The notes under the pieces: model-generated
Seen by the model: the letters and a program-made list of their open reading frames with translations, nothing else
The model's database searches: none
Told to the model about the DNA's origin: nothing
NCBI RefSeq assembly: GCF_003386535.1
Contig: NZ_QTTN01000016.1
Coordinates: 8,201 to 72,200 of the forward strand
DNA from: Paenibacillus taihuensis
GTDB lineage: Bacteria > Bacillota > Bacilli > Paenibacillales > Paenibacillaceae
Length of the DNA: 64,000 bases
Direction: 5' to 3'
Shown here: positions 35,211-43,112 of the stretch, piece after piece
How the letters are laid out: each line of letters begins with the position of its first letter
How positions within the stretch are numbered: the stretch's first letter is position 1
Program-made: the position numbers and the translations under genes

Positions 35211-35498
35211 TTGCCGAGAGTGGTGGACATCAACTTGGATGCCGAGGATATGGTGCTTACAATTGAACGAGAAAAGACCCCGAAGAGAATCGGGTATAGC
35301 AGTCTCAATCGTGTAGTAAAGGGAAAATTATCCGTAAGGAAGCTGCTTAGAACCATCGACGTGAAGAGTATCGAATTACACGTCAAAGGGATGGACGTTC
35401 CGATCGTTATCGCAAGCAACAACGTCAAGGATTACGAGAACGTCGAGAATCATTTGTTGAAGGTTGCGGAGAGGTACAACGTATCGATCGAGTCTTAA
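35211..35498 (+). CDS. conserved hypothetical protein, 95 aa
   Basis: Small cytoplasmic protein, beta-rich at the N-terminus (VVDINLDAEDMVLTIERE) with a helical C-terminus. No membrane segment and no recognised motif; a pleckstrin-like or small regulatory fold is conceivable. GGAGGTGATCTAT immediately before TTG 35211 fixes the start. It stands alone, with a terminator at 35552-35591. Confidence 0.65.
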   Translation: MPRVVDINLDAEDMVLTIEREKTPKRIGYSSLNRVVKGKLSVRKLLRTIDVKSIELHVKGMDVPIVIASNNVKDYENVENHLLKVAERYNVSIES

Positions 35499-35551
35499 TA
35501 GTCGGATGGAGCATCGAAGGACGGATAACAGTCTATAAATTGCTTACCAAT

Positions 35552-35591
35552 ACAGAGCGCGGTGTAACCAACCCCGTTGCTCTGTTTTTTT
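35552..35591 (+). terminator. terminator, CAGAGC family
   Basis: ACAGAGCGCGG and CCCGTTGCTCTGT pair around TGTAACCAA and run into T7. Related in sequence to the terminators at 30768 and 37665. Confidence 0.85.
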
Positions 35592-35710
35592 ATGCGCCGA
35601 GATCCGGATTCTGTTAATTCAATATAATGAATATATTTTATTTTGACATATTCAATGCGTCATCATATATTGGATGCAGTTGGAATTATATTGCATGGGA
35701 GTGTATATCG

Positions 35711-36865
35711 ATGAATGTATCTAATCTTCATTCGGAATGGAAAGTAGACAAGATCGAGATTGCAACTCTTACAGGTGAGCGTGCTAGAAGCGCGGGTTCA
35801 AACGGCAGGATAGGTGATCATGGCAAAAGCTGTTCGGTTCGAATCGCTCGCATTACAATTGATGGGGAGACGGGCTTTGGTCACTCAGGCCAGTTGACGG
35901 AGGAATTGGCGGAGCGGGTTGTTGGCATGCGGCTAATCGATCTGTTTGACGAGAATGGCAGGCTGCATGAGCCGTATCGCATTCCGCTGGAGTATCCGAT
36001 TCTGGACTGGCTGGGGCGCAGGCAGAAGACTCCCGTATATAACTTAATTGCCTCTTCGAATAGGGTATCGGATGCTCCGCTTGTTGTACCTTGCTACGAC
36101 ACTTCGCTTTATTTTGATGATCTGCATTTGCAGAATGAAGGCGATGCGGTGGCTCTTCTCAAGGAAGAAGCTAAACAAGGACTTGCCAAGGGGCATCGGA
36201 ATTTCAAGATCAAGGTCGGCCGCGGAGGCCGGCATATGCCGCTGTGGGAGGGAACAAAGCGGGATATCGCAATTATTCATGGTGTCGCTGAGTCTGCCGG
36301 ACCAGACGGCAAAATTATGATTGATGCGAACAATGCGTACAATCTGAATCTGACTAAGGAAGTGCTCGCGGCCGTTGCAGACGTGAATTTACACTGGATC
36401 GAGGAAGCTTTCCACGAAGATGATGCCTTGTATGCCGATCTGAAGGCGTGGCTTCAAGCACGCGGGCAGCAGGTGTTGATCGCGGATGGCGAGGGGCTTG
36501 CATCTCCTCATCTCGTGAGCTGGGCGAGAAATGGCGTGGTTGACGTGCTGCAATATGACATCATTTATCCGGGCTTCACGCATTGGCTGGAGCTTGGCGC
36601 TAAGCTCGACCAGTGGGGGCTGCGGTCTGCTCCGCATTGCTATGGCAATGCATATGGCATCTACGCAACCGGGCATATCGCGGCCGCGATTCAGAACCTC
36701 GAGTTCGTTGAATACGATGATATCTCCATTGCCGGCATGGATACATCCGCGTATCAAGTGGAGAACGGTATGCTCCACATTCCGAACAAGGCAGGATTTG
36801 GCTTGGATTTTGACGAAGAACTATTTTGCAGTCAAGTTCAGGCAAACGGCTGGAGCCGCTCGTGA
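35711..36865 (+). CDS. enolase-superfamily (mandelate racemase/muconate lactonizing) protein, 384 aa
   Basis: Mg-dependent enzyme of the enolase superfamily. A capping N-terminal domain precedes a TIM-barrel with catalytic lysines in FKIKVGRGG, metal ligands in MIDANNAY, WIEEAF and IADGEG, and a late HCYGNAYGIYATGHIAA block. The reaction (dehydratase, racemase or cycloisomerase on a carboxylate or sugar acid) cannot be told. Start at ATG 35711 after GGGAGTG; the open frame runs upstream to 35627. A PhyH-type dioxygenase gene follows after 49 bases, suggesting a two-step pathway. Confidence 0.82.
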   Translation: MNVSNLHSEWKVDKIEIATLTGERARSAGSNGRIGDHGKSCSVRIARITIDGETGFGHSGQLTEELAERVVGMRLIDLFDENGRLHEPYRIPLEYPILDWLGRRQKTPVYNLIASSNRVSDAPLVVPCYDTSLYFDDLHLQNEGDAVALLKEEAKQGLAKGHRNFKIKVGRGGRHMPLWEGTKRDIAIIHGVAESAGPDGKIMIDANNAYNLNLTKEVLAAVADVNLHWIEEAFHEDDALYADLKAWLQARGQQVLIADGEGLASPHLVSWARNGVVDVLQYDIIYPGFTHWLELGAKLDQWGLRSAPHCYGNAYGIYATGHIAAAIQNLEFVEYDDISIAGMDTSAYQVENGMLHIPNKAGFGLDFDEELFCSQVQANGWSRS

Positions 36866-36914
36866 ATGATGGAGGATAGAGGAGAGCGGCGGACTAAAGG
36901 AGGAGCAAGAGCAA

Positions 36915-37625
36915 ATGAATAACAAGGAACGCTATTTATTTGATTTGCACGGTTACCTGGTCATTGAGAACGTGTTGTCTGCGGAGCAATTGGAACGAAT
37001 GAATCGCGTTGTCGATGAGAAGCAGTCGCTGCCCGAAGATTCGATACTGGAGTGGGGCGAGGACTTCCGCGCACTGATCGATGATGCGAAGCTGAATCCG
37101 TACTTAAACGAGATATTAGGTGACAAATACCGCCTGGATCACGAGTATGCCATTATCCACCGTAAAGGCGCGCCTAAGCTTGGTCTGCACGGAGGCGCCA
37201 CACCTTACGATCCCGGTCAATATTATGCCGTTCGCAATAACCATATCTATAGCGGACTAACGGTTGTCTCTTACGCTTTGACCGATATCGGTCCGGACGA
37301 TGGCGGCTTCTGCTGCATCCCGGGCAGCCATAAGTCGAACTTCCAGACACCGGCGGAGTTCCGCAATTATTCGGAAATCGGGCCAACGGTGCATGTATCG
37401 CAAAAGGCAGGCGACGTGCTTATCTTCACAGAGGCGCTCACGCACGGCACGTTCCCTTGGCAAGCATCTCATGAGCGCAGATCATTGCTGTACAAGTTCG
37501 CTCCTGCCATGATTTCTTGGAAGGAGTACGATCGGGGACAAGAGCTTCTTAATTCGATGACGGATGCACAGCGGGAGCGTCTTCTGCCGCCTGCATCTCT
37601 TGGTCATCGGTATTTTGGTTACTAA
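36915..37625 (+). CDS. phytanoyl-CoA dioxygenase (PhyH) family protein, 236 aa
   Basis: Fe(II)/2-oxoglutarate-dependent oxygenase. N-terminal FDLHGYLVIENVLS is typical of PhyH. Iron ligands are probably in LGLHGGATPYD and in LTHGTFPW, with GGFCCIPGSHKSN between them. Substrate unknown; paired with the enolase-superfamily enzyme upstream, it may hydroxylate a small carboxylate or sugar-derived compound. AAAGGAGGAG precedes the ATG. Closed by the terminator at 37665-37703. Confidence 0.85.
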   Translation: MNNKERYLFDLHGYLVIENVLSAEQLERMNRVVDEKQSLPEDSILEWGEDFRALIDDAKLNPYLNEILGDKYRLDHEYAIIHRKGAPKLGLHGGATPYDPGQYYAVRNNHIYSGLTVVSYALTDIGPDDGGFCCIPGSHKSNFQTPAEFRNYSEIGPTVHVSQKAGDVLIFTEALTHGTFPWQASHERRSLLYKFAPAMISWKEYDRGQELLNSMTDAQRERLLPPASLGHRYFGY

Positions 37626-37664
37626 TTCTTGGGAGAAGCAGGATCTTTGGATTCTTAATTTCAC

Positions 37665-37703
37665 AAAACAGAGCACGGCGTGAAGGCGCCGATGCTCTGT
37701 TTG
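37665..37703 (+). terminator. terminator, CAGAGC family
   Basis: AAACAGAGCACGGCG pairs with CGCCGATGCTCTGTTT. Shares TTCACAAAACAGAGCACGGC with the terminator at 30768. Confidence 0.85.
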
Positions 37704-37843
37704 TTACACTAGGGAAGTATAGAGGCCCATGTATTCTCCTTAATCAAAGTGACGAGATTTGTCTGTCATCTAGCTGTAGGTGTCAGAATCATACTTAGCA
37801 TTACAACTAAATACAACAGGATTAGGCTACGGAGATATGAAAA

Positions 37844-37877
37844 AATAGGCGAATCAACAAATGTTGATTCGCCTATT
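37844..37877 (-). terminator. terminator of the AT-rich membrane-protein gene
   Basis: AATAGGCGAATCAACA and TGTTGATTCGCCTATT form a perfect 16-bp stem; on the minus strand TTTTT follows. Confidence 0.9.
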
Positions 37878-37932
37878 GGTCTCTAATCTTCCATTGTTAT
37901 CAGCGTTCAGGTTTACTTCAATACAACCTAAA

Positions 37933-39159
37933 TTATTGATTAAAGGAGAAACTGGTTTCCTCTATTCTATCGATTTGCCATTTTTGTTTATCGCTACTTT
38001 TAAGTGTGAAGGCTAAGTCGTAGGTTTGGCCCAACCATACTTCTTTGACATAAACTTTTCGATAATTGACATTAGGTGCATCATCTTTTTGAGACTGTTC
38101 AGTCTCAGGTGTAGAGCAGACGTACCCGTAAAACTCACTAATATTTTTATCACGATAATTTTCATGATTCATTTTACTAGTTAGTATATTGGAGGATATA
38201 CCGGTAATGCCATTCATATTGTTATATGTGTAGCCAGTCGTGAAATTGGACAAATACTGTTTTGTATCTTGCTTGTCTTTGTGCTTCGCCATACGGTACT
38301 TGTAGAAAGCGTCAATAGGTGCAATGATCTGTTTTTCTCCAGCATAATGTGGAGTAGTGGGATCGTATTTGCTTTTATTCTGTTGGTAATTGGTTTTAAA
38401 AGTCTCTATTGACTTGACTTTATCCTTCGGGATTATTTGCATTTTTTTTACCGTGATATCGTATCCAATAATAAAATTGGTATTAATATCAAATCGGAGT
38501 AATCGAAATTGTCTGTTGTCTTCACTGGTTACATTCATTAGTTGTAAGCCCGATTTGTCTTGTCTGTATGCATTGACGATTTGGCCTTGTGAGAAGAGTC
38601 CGTTTAGGTAGACAATCGTAACAAATACAATGATTGCAATAACGCAAAAGTACAAAATCCAGATTGGATGCTCAATCTGACGTTGAAGAAACAATCTGTT
38701 TATTTGAATAAATTGAAAGAATAGAAACGAGACAAAACAAAGTAAAAAATATATTGGTGAGTACACTAGTCGAGCATCAATAGAAGTATTCCACTTGAGT
38801 ATAAAAGGTTGAAAGAACAATATTATGAATAAAACAGCTAAACAAAGTGCTGTGAAACACATTAACCTCCATTTTATATTGATTTTGTTAATTTGATTAA
38901 TGATTATTACTCCAAGTAAACTAACAAAAATATGACCCAAAATGAGCGAGACGGTTATACAAGCAGAAATCATAATCCCATTGGTAATATATAAATAATA
39001 TGATGCAGGAGTAACATAAAGGATTTTATTAAAGAAAAATCCTTCTGAAAGAAATGGAGAAAAAGCCCCTTGGACGTAGATAAAGCCTATTAGAAATATG
39101 GTGAATGGTGCGTACCAAAGCTTTTGAATATAAGCAAAGAACTTTTGGATAATTAGCAT
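37933..39159 (-). CDS. AT-rich membrane protein of unknown function, 408 aa
   Basis: The first 215 residues contain five or six hydrophobic helices (FTIFLIGFIYVQGAFS, IMISACITVSLILGHIFVSLLG, LMCFTALCLAVLFIILFF, LVYSPIYFLLCFVSFLFFQF, WILYFCVIAIIVFVTIVYL). The remaining 190 residues are hydrophilic and probably extracytoplasmic. No family recognised. AAGGGGATT precedes the ATG. The gene and its flanks (37.8-39.9 kb) are strikingly AT-rich compared with the rest of the window, which suggests acquisition. Confidence 0.75.
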   Translation of the reverse strand: MLIIQKFFAYIQKLWYAPFTIFLIGFIYVQGAFSPFLSEGFFFNKILYVTPASYYLYITNGIMISACITVSLILGHIFVSLLGVIIINQINKINIKWRLMCFTALCLAVLFIILFFQPFILKWNTSIDARLVYSPIYFLLCFVSFLFFQFIQINRLFLQRQIEHPIWILYFCVIAIIVFVTIVYLNGLFSQGQIVNAYRQDKSGLQLMNVTSEDNRQFRLLRFDINTNFIIGYDITVKKMQIIPKDKVKSIETFKTNYQQNKSKYDPTTPHYAGEKQIIAPIDAFYKYRMAKHKDKQDTKQYLSNFTTGYTYNNMNGITGISSNILTSKMNHENYRDKNISEFYGYVCSTPETEQSQKDDAPNVNYRKVYVKEVWLGQTYDLAFTLKSSDKQKWQIDRIEETSFSFNQ

Positions 39160-39552
39160 AGGGAATCCCCTTGATTTAATAATGGTTTAAGACTGCATCT
39201 AAGTTAAAAAGATATTATCAATAGTATAACAGGATAATTTTACAAATTTCCACAATGTATTCGAAATTGTTATCTCTGAATTATAATGAAGTTTCGAAAG
39301 AATAATAAAAGCTGCAAATAATACACGTATGGAGACAACATTAGGATAATCCTCGGCTCCAGTACATAACAAAACATATCACACAAAATAATTGTTATAA
39401 AAACCAGAGCATGGTCCCATTGTGCTCTAGTTTATTATTTCGAATCCAATCTTCTACTACTTTCGGATAATATCCGCTGCGCTGGACCGGTGCTATTGTT
39501 GAACTTGGTTGTAAGTAAAATTTCTAAAAAAGACGTTTGAGGAGGTGTTCGT
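39160..39552. other. AT-rich intergenic region
   Basis: About 390 bases with no convincing gene. It contains a hairpin at 39400-39433 (AAACCAGAGCATGG and TGTGCTCTAGTTT) that can terminate in either direction. Confidence 0.4.
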
Positions 39553-39729
39553 ATTCGTAAGGGATTCCTTGATTCACTCATGATGATAAGTGTAGTCTTA
39601 ATGCTATTTAGCATCCTCTTGCCAAATATTCCCACGCTGCGGGCAGTAGCAGTGGGGAAGTTCACAGACGGTACGTTTAGTGAGAGTCACCATATTAGAT
39701 CATTATTTTGGAAAAATATAGACTTATAA
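39553..39729 (+). CDS. possible small secreted peptide with ATT start, 58 aa
   Basis: GGAGGTG at 39541-39547 is followed six bases later by ATT at 39553 and an open frame ending with TAA at 39727-39729. The product would start with a signal-like segment (IRKGFLDSLMMISVVLMLFS, then ILLPNIPTLRAVA) and a short mature part (GKFTDGTFSESHHIRS). No ATG or GTG fits the ribosome binding site; the first in-frame ATG is nine codons inside. A start at ATT is rare, so this is only a candidate, possibly a fragment. Confidence 0.3.
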   Translation: MRKGFLDSLMMISVVLMLFSILLPNIPTLRAVAVGKFTDGTFSESHHIRSLFWKNIDL

Positions 39730-39913
39730 TGACGGATGAGTTAAGCTAATAATATGCGTTACGAACACACGTTCTGGATTGTAAAAACGCCTGAATTCAG
39801 AATAGTCCTTTGGTGTGGAATTGCCAAGCTTTACCCAAAATATGTTTGCATTTTTCCATTCTGAATAGTACGTTTTGAAGGTGAAAGAAGTTAAACAGAA
39901 AAGAGGAGAGAAA

Positions 39914-41386
39914 TTGTCTAATCAATCGAGTGCAGTTGCAAGTGCAGAAGCGCCTTTTAGCATGAAAGCAATCATGGGTCCGCTGATGGCGATCGTCGTC
40001 GGCATGATCATGGTTATTCTCGACAGCACGGTTATGAACATTGCATTGCCGACCTTGATGGAGGATTTTAAATCAACCGTTAATACGATGCAATGGTCGA
40101 TTACGGCTTACACATTGGCGCTTTCCGCGGTTATTCCATTGGCCGGCTGGCTGACGGATCGATTTGGCGCGAAGCAAATTTTCTTGCTTACGATTTTCCT
40201 GTTTGCGGCTGGCTCGCTTCTTTGTTCTTTTGCCACGACGCCTGAACAACTCATTATCTATCGCATTATTCAAGGAATCGGCGGAGGCATGGTACAGCCG
40301 ATCGGTATGGCCATTATCTTCAAGCTGGCTCCTCCGAACAAACAAGGCGCGGTCATGGGTATGCTCGGCATTCCGATGATGCTTGGTCCGGCGCTTGGCC
40401 CCGTACTGGGTGGTTATTTGCTGGAATACGCGACTTGGCACTGGATCTTCTTGATTAACCTGCCGATCGGCGTTATCGCCATTCTGGTCGGTCTCCGCTA
40501 TTTGCCTAGAGTAGAACGCAAGGTCGTTCCAGCGCTCGACTTCTGGGGCATGCTGCTGGCGCCGATCGCGTTCGCTACCCTTTCTTACGCGGTTAGCGAA
40601 GGCGGTAAGGATTGGGGATCCCTGCATACAATCATCAGCTTGATCATTGGCGTTGTCGCTCTGGTCTTATTCATCGCTGTCGAGCTTAACCATAAACAAC
40701 CGCTGCTCGAGCTGCGTGTGTTTAGATCCGGAGACTTCACGGTCGGAATCATCACTTCTTGGTTAATGTTTATGGCGTTGTTCGGATCGTTCCTGTTCGT
40801 ACCGATGTACATGCAGCAGGTGTTCCATTATGCACCGCTCAAGACCGGCTTTATGATTCTGCCGCAAGTCGCGATGACGGGCGTGTTCATGCCAATCGGC
40901 GGCAAGCTGTTTGACAAATTCGGCGCTCGTCTCGTGTGCGTGGTCGGGATCGCTTTTGTCGCGGCTGGCATGTTCTACATGTCGCAAATTCAGGCCGATT
41001 CGGGGGCTGGATACGTAATCACAGCGACGATGATTATGGGTGTAGGCATGGGATTATCCATGATGCCGGTAAATACGCATATTTTAAAAGCCGCTCCAAG
41101 ACGGCTTGTTGACCGGGTAACGCCGCTTACTTCGGCTGCCCAGCAGGTCGTGGTTTCGTTCGCCGTAGCAGGATTGGCAAGTTACCTGAGTACGCGAGTT
41201 GCGGATCATATGGCGGAGACCAAGGGTGATCAAGGCGTCTCGCTTGTATCCGCCTTCGGGGATACGTTCTTCATCGCAGGCTGCATCGCAGTTGCCGGCG
41301 CCTTGTTGGCGATTGCGCTGCGGAAGCCGAAAGCCTCGGAAGATGACAGCACAGAGGGTGCTCATGCTCCTGTTATGATGCACTAA
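39914..41386 (+). CDS. DHA2-family drug efflux permease (EmrB/QacA type), 490 aa
   Basis: Major facilitator with 14 predicted membrane segments. Diagnostic motifs: VILDSTVMNIALPTL in helix 1 and WLTDRFGAKQIF (motif A), then GPALGPVLGGYL in helix 5 (motif C of drug:H+ antiporters). Probably exports hydrophobic or cationic drugs. The frame is open from TTG 39875, but AAGAGGAGAG is placed for TTG 39914 (MSNQSSAVA). No adjacent regulator of the TetR or MarR type. Ended by the hairpin at 41404-41450. Confidence 0.9.
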   Translation: MSNQSSAVASAEAPFSMKAIMGPLMAIVVGMIMVILDSTVMNIALPTLMEDFKSTVNTMQWSITAYTLALSAVIPLAGWLTDRFGAKQIFLLTIFLFAAGSLLCSFATTPEQLIIYRIIQGIGGGMVQPIGMAIIFKLAPPNKQGAVMGMLGIPMMLGPALGPVLGGYLLEYATWHWIFLINLPIGVIAILVGLRYLPRVERKVVPALDFWGMLLAPIAFATLSYAVSEGGKDWGSLHTIISLIIGVVALVLFIAVELNHKQPLLELRVFRSGDFTVGIITSWLMFMALFGSFLFVPMYMQQVFHYAPLKTGFMILPQVAMTGVFMPIGGKLFDKFGARLVCVVGIAFVAAGMFYMSQIQADSGAGYVITATMIMGVGMGLSMMPVNTHILKAAPRRLVDRVTPLTSAAQQVVVSFAVAGLASYLSTRVADHMAETKGDQGVSLVSAFGDTFFIAGCIAVAGALLAIALRKPKASEDDSTEGAHAPVMMH

Positions 41387-41403
41387 GATACGCATGACAA
41401 TGA

Positions 41404-41450
41404 AGGGCCGGGAAGCTCGCCGTTATGGCGGGGATCCTGGTCTTTTTTTG
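41404..41450 (+). terminator. terminator after the DHA2 permease gene
   Basis: An imperfect GC-rich hairpin (GGGCCGGGAAGCTCGCC against GGCGGGGATCCTGGTC) is followed by T7. Confidence 0.7.
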
Positions 41451-41503
41451 CGTAATATGTTGATCTCTTCGGGGGGAATCGGCAGTTATTGGAAAGTTAG
41501 TTC

Positions 41504-41532
41504 TTTACAATTTCTTATTATTTTTATAACAT
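41504..41532 (+). promoter_or_regulatory. possible promoter of the DeoR operon
   Basis: TTTACA (41504-41509), 17 bases, TAACAT (41527-41532) in AT-rich DNA about 30 bases before the regulator start. Confidence 0.35.
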
Positions 41533-41562
41533 AAATGTGTATATATGAGGAGTTGGTTGTAT

Positions 41563-42342
41563 TTGTTTGCGAATGAAAGGCGTATAAATATCATTGATCT
41601 GTTAGAGAAGCAATCATCGGTTACAGTGGCAGAGCTGATGACGCGGTTCCACGTATCCATTGAAACGGTACGAAGGGATTTGGAATTTCTTGAAAAGCAG
41701 CAAGCGTTGAGGCGGGTACACGGCGGAGCTGTGTCCATCTCGAAGCTGACGAGGCTGGATAAGCTCGAAAGCCGTCTATCTGAGAATATCTCGCTTAAAC
41801 AGCAGCTTTCAAGAATTGCAGTTCGGTTCATCAGAGAGAATGACACGATTGCGATTGACTCGGGCAGCACCGCGCTGGAACTGGCAGCCTTGCTCAAAGA
41901 GAATTTCCGTCATCTTACTGTCGTAACCAATTCTCCGGAAGTATTCGAGATTGTCTCCGGGGCCGAGGACTTTGAGGTCATTCTAATAGGCGGGCAATAC
42001 TTGCGCGAGGAGAAGGCATTCTACGGTCACCTGGCGTTGGATGCGGTTTCGCGTCTGCATTATTCCAAAGTGTTTGTGTTTCCGAATACCGTATCTTTGC
42101 GTCAAGGAGCAGGCATATTCGTTCATGAATTATTCGATATTCAACGAGCTTTTATTCAGCATGCGGACGAAGTGTTCATCCTGGCAGACAGTTCAAAGTT
42201 CGAAACGACAGCCGCCATTAAGCTGTGCGATTTATTGCCGTCGTACCGCGTAATAACGGACTCTCATTTCCCGGATGATTTGCTGCAGCTTTATAAGAAG
42301 AGGGGAATCCAGGTACATCATTCTGAGGAGGGATTAAATTGA
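41563..42342 (+). CDS. DeoR-family transcriptional regulator, 259 aa
   Basis: N-terminal DeoR helix-turn-helix (ERRINIIDLLEKQSS, VSIETVRRDLEFLEKQ, then LRRVHGGAV) and C-terminal sugar-phosphate-sensing domain (NDTIAIDSGSTALELA, VVTNSP, ADSSKF). Such regulators respond to phosphorylated sugars or related metabolites. The frame is open from ATG 41545, but GAGGAG (41547-41552) lies inside that extension and fits TTG 41563 (MFANERRIN). It overlaps the next gene by four bases and is predicted to control this operon. Confidence 0.88.
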   Translation: MFANERRINIIDLLEKQSSVTVAELMTRFHVSIETVRRDLEFLEKQQALRRVHGGAVSISKLTRLDKLESRLSENISLKQQLSRIAVRFIRENDTIAIDSGSTALELAALLKENFRHLTVVTNSPEVFEIVSGAEDFEVILIGGQYLREEKAFYGHLALDAVSRLHYSKVFVFPNTVSLRQGAGIFVHELFDIQRAFIQHADEVFILADSSKFETTAAIKLCDLLPSYRVITDSHFPDDLLQLYKKRGIQVHHSEEGLN

Positions 42343-43112
42343 GTGAAAAAGTACTGCTAATATCGATCGATGGGATGCGTGCCGACAGTCTGGAGCGGGC
42401 GAATCATCCATTTATCGCAAAAATGATGAATAATGGAAGCTTTACATTACATGCACAGACGGTCATGCCCAGTGTGACGTTACCCTGTCATATGTCCATG
42501 TTTCATAGTGTCCCTCCGGAGCGTCATGGCATTATGACCAATATCTATACGCCCCAGGTGAGACCGATTGACGGAATATGCGAACATCTCCGCGCCTCCG
42601 GCAAAATATGCGGCTTCTTTCATAATTGGGCGGAGCTTCGCGATCTGACGCGCCCCGGTTCCCTAGCTTTCAGCTGCTATAGCTCCGGCGATATCGACTA
42701 CGAGAAATCGAATCAATTCCTAACCGATTCAGCTATGGAATATATCAACAAGGAAAAGCCTGATTTTACGTTCTTGTACTTAGGCAATGTCGATGAAGTC
42801 GGTCATAAATACGGTTGGATGTCCGACGAATATATAACATCTGTTTATGATTCATGGGCATGTGTAGAGCGGATCGCGGTCGCCCTACCGGAAGACTATA
42901 CGGTTATCGTTACTTCCGATCATGGCGGACATGGGCGTGGACACGGGACAGATATCCCGGAGGATATGACCATTCCCATCTTGATTCAAGGGAGAACAAC
43001 AGCCTCAGGACAAGAGATCGGACCTGCGAGCATTCTTGATATTGCGCCTACTATTGCCGTTCTGCTTGGGCTGCAGAGCAATAAGAATTGGGAGGGCAAA
43101 TGTCTGCTATAG
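42339..43112 (+). CDS. type I phosphodiesterase/nucleotide pyrophosphatase-like hydrolase, 257 aa
   Basis: Alkaline-phosphatase superfamily enzyme. Metal and nucleophile motifs: LISIDGMRAD (first Asp), VMPSVTLPCH (Thr nucleophile), YLGNVDEVGHKYG and TSDHGGHGRGHG. No signal peptide is visible, so it probably acts in the cytoplasm on a phosphodiester or phosphonate-type substrate brought in by the next gene's transporter. The start is TTG 42339, within the stop region of the DeoR gene (ATTGA overlap), which indicates coupled translation. Confidence 0.85.
   Translation: MSEKVLLISIDGMRADSLERANHPFIAKMMNNGSFTLHAQTVMPSVTLPCHMSMFHSVPPERHGIMTNIYTPQVRPIDGICEHLRASGKICGFFHNWAELRDLTRPGSLAFSCYSSGDIDYEKSNQFLTDSAMEYINKEKPDFTFLYLGNVDEVGHKYGWMSDEYITSVYDSWACVERIAVALPEDYTVIVTSDHGGHGRGHGTDIPEDMTIPILIQGRTTASGQEIGPASILDIAPTIAVLLGLQSNKNWEGKCLL

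Noticed and set aside
39435-39665. 76-codon minus-strand frame
   Set aside because: No ribosome binding site and no domain; the plus strand carries a strong ribosome binding site and a signal-like peptide instead.
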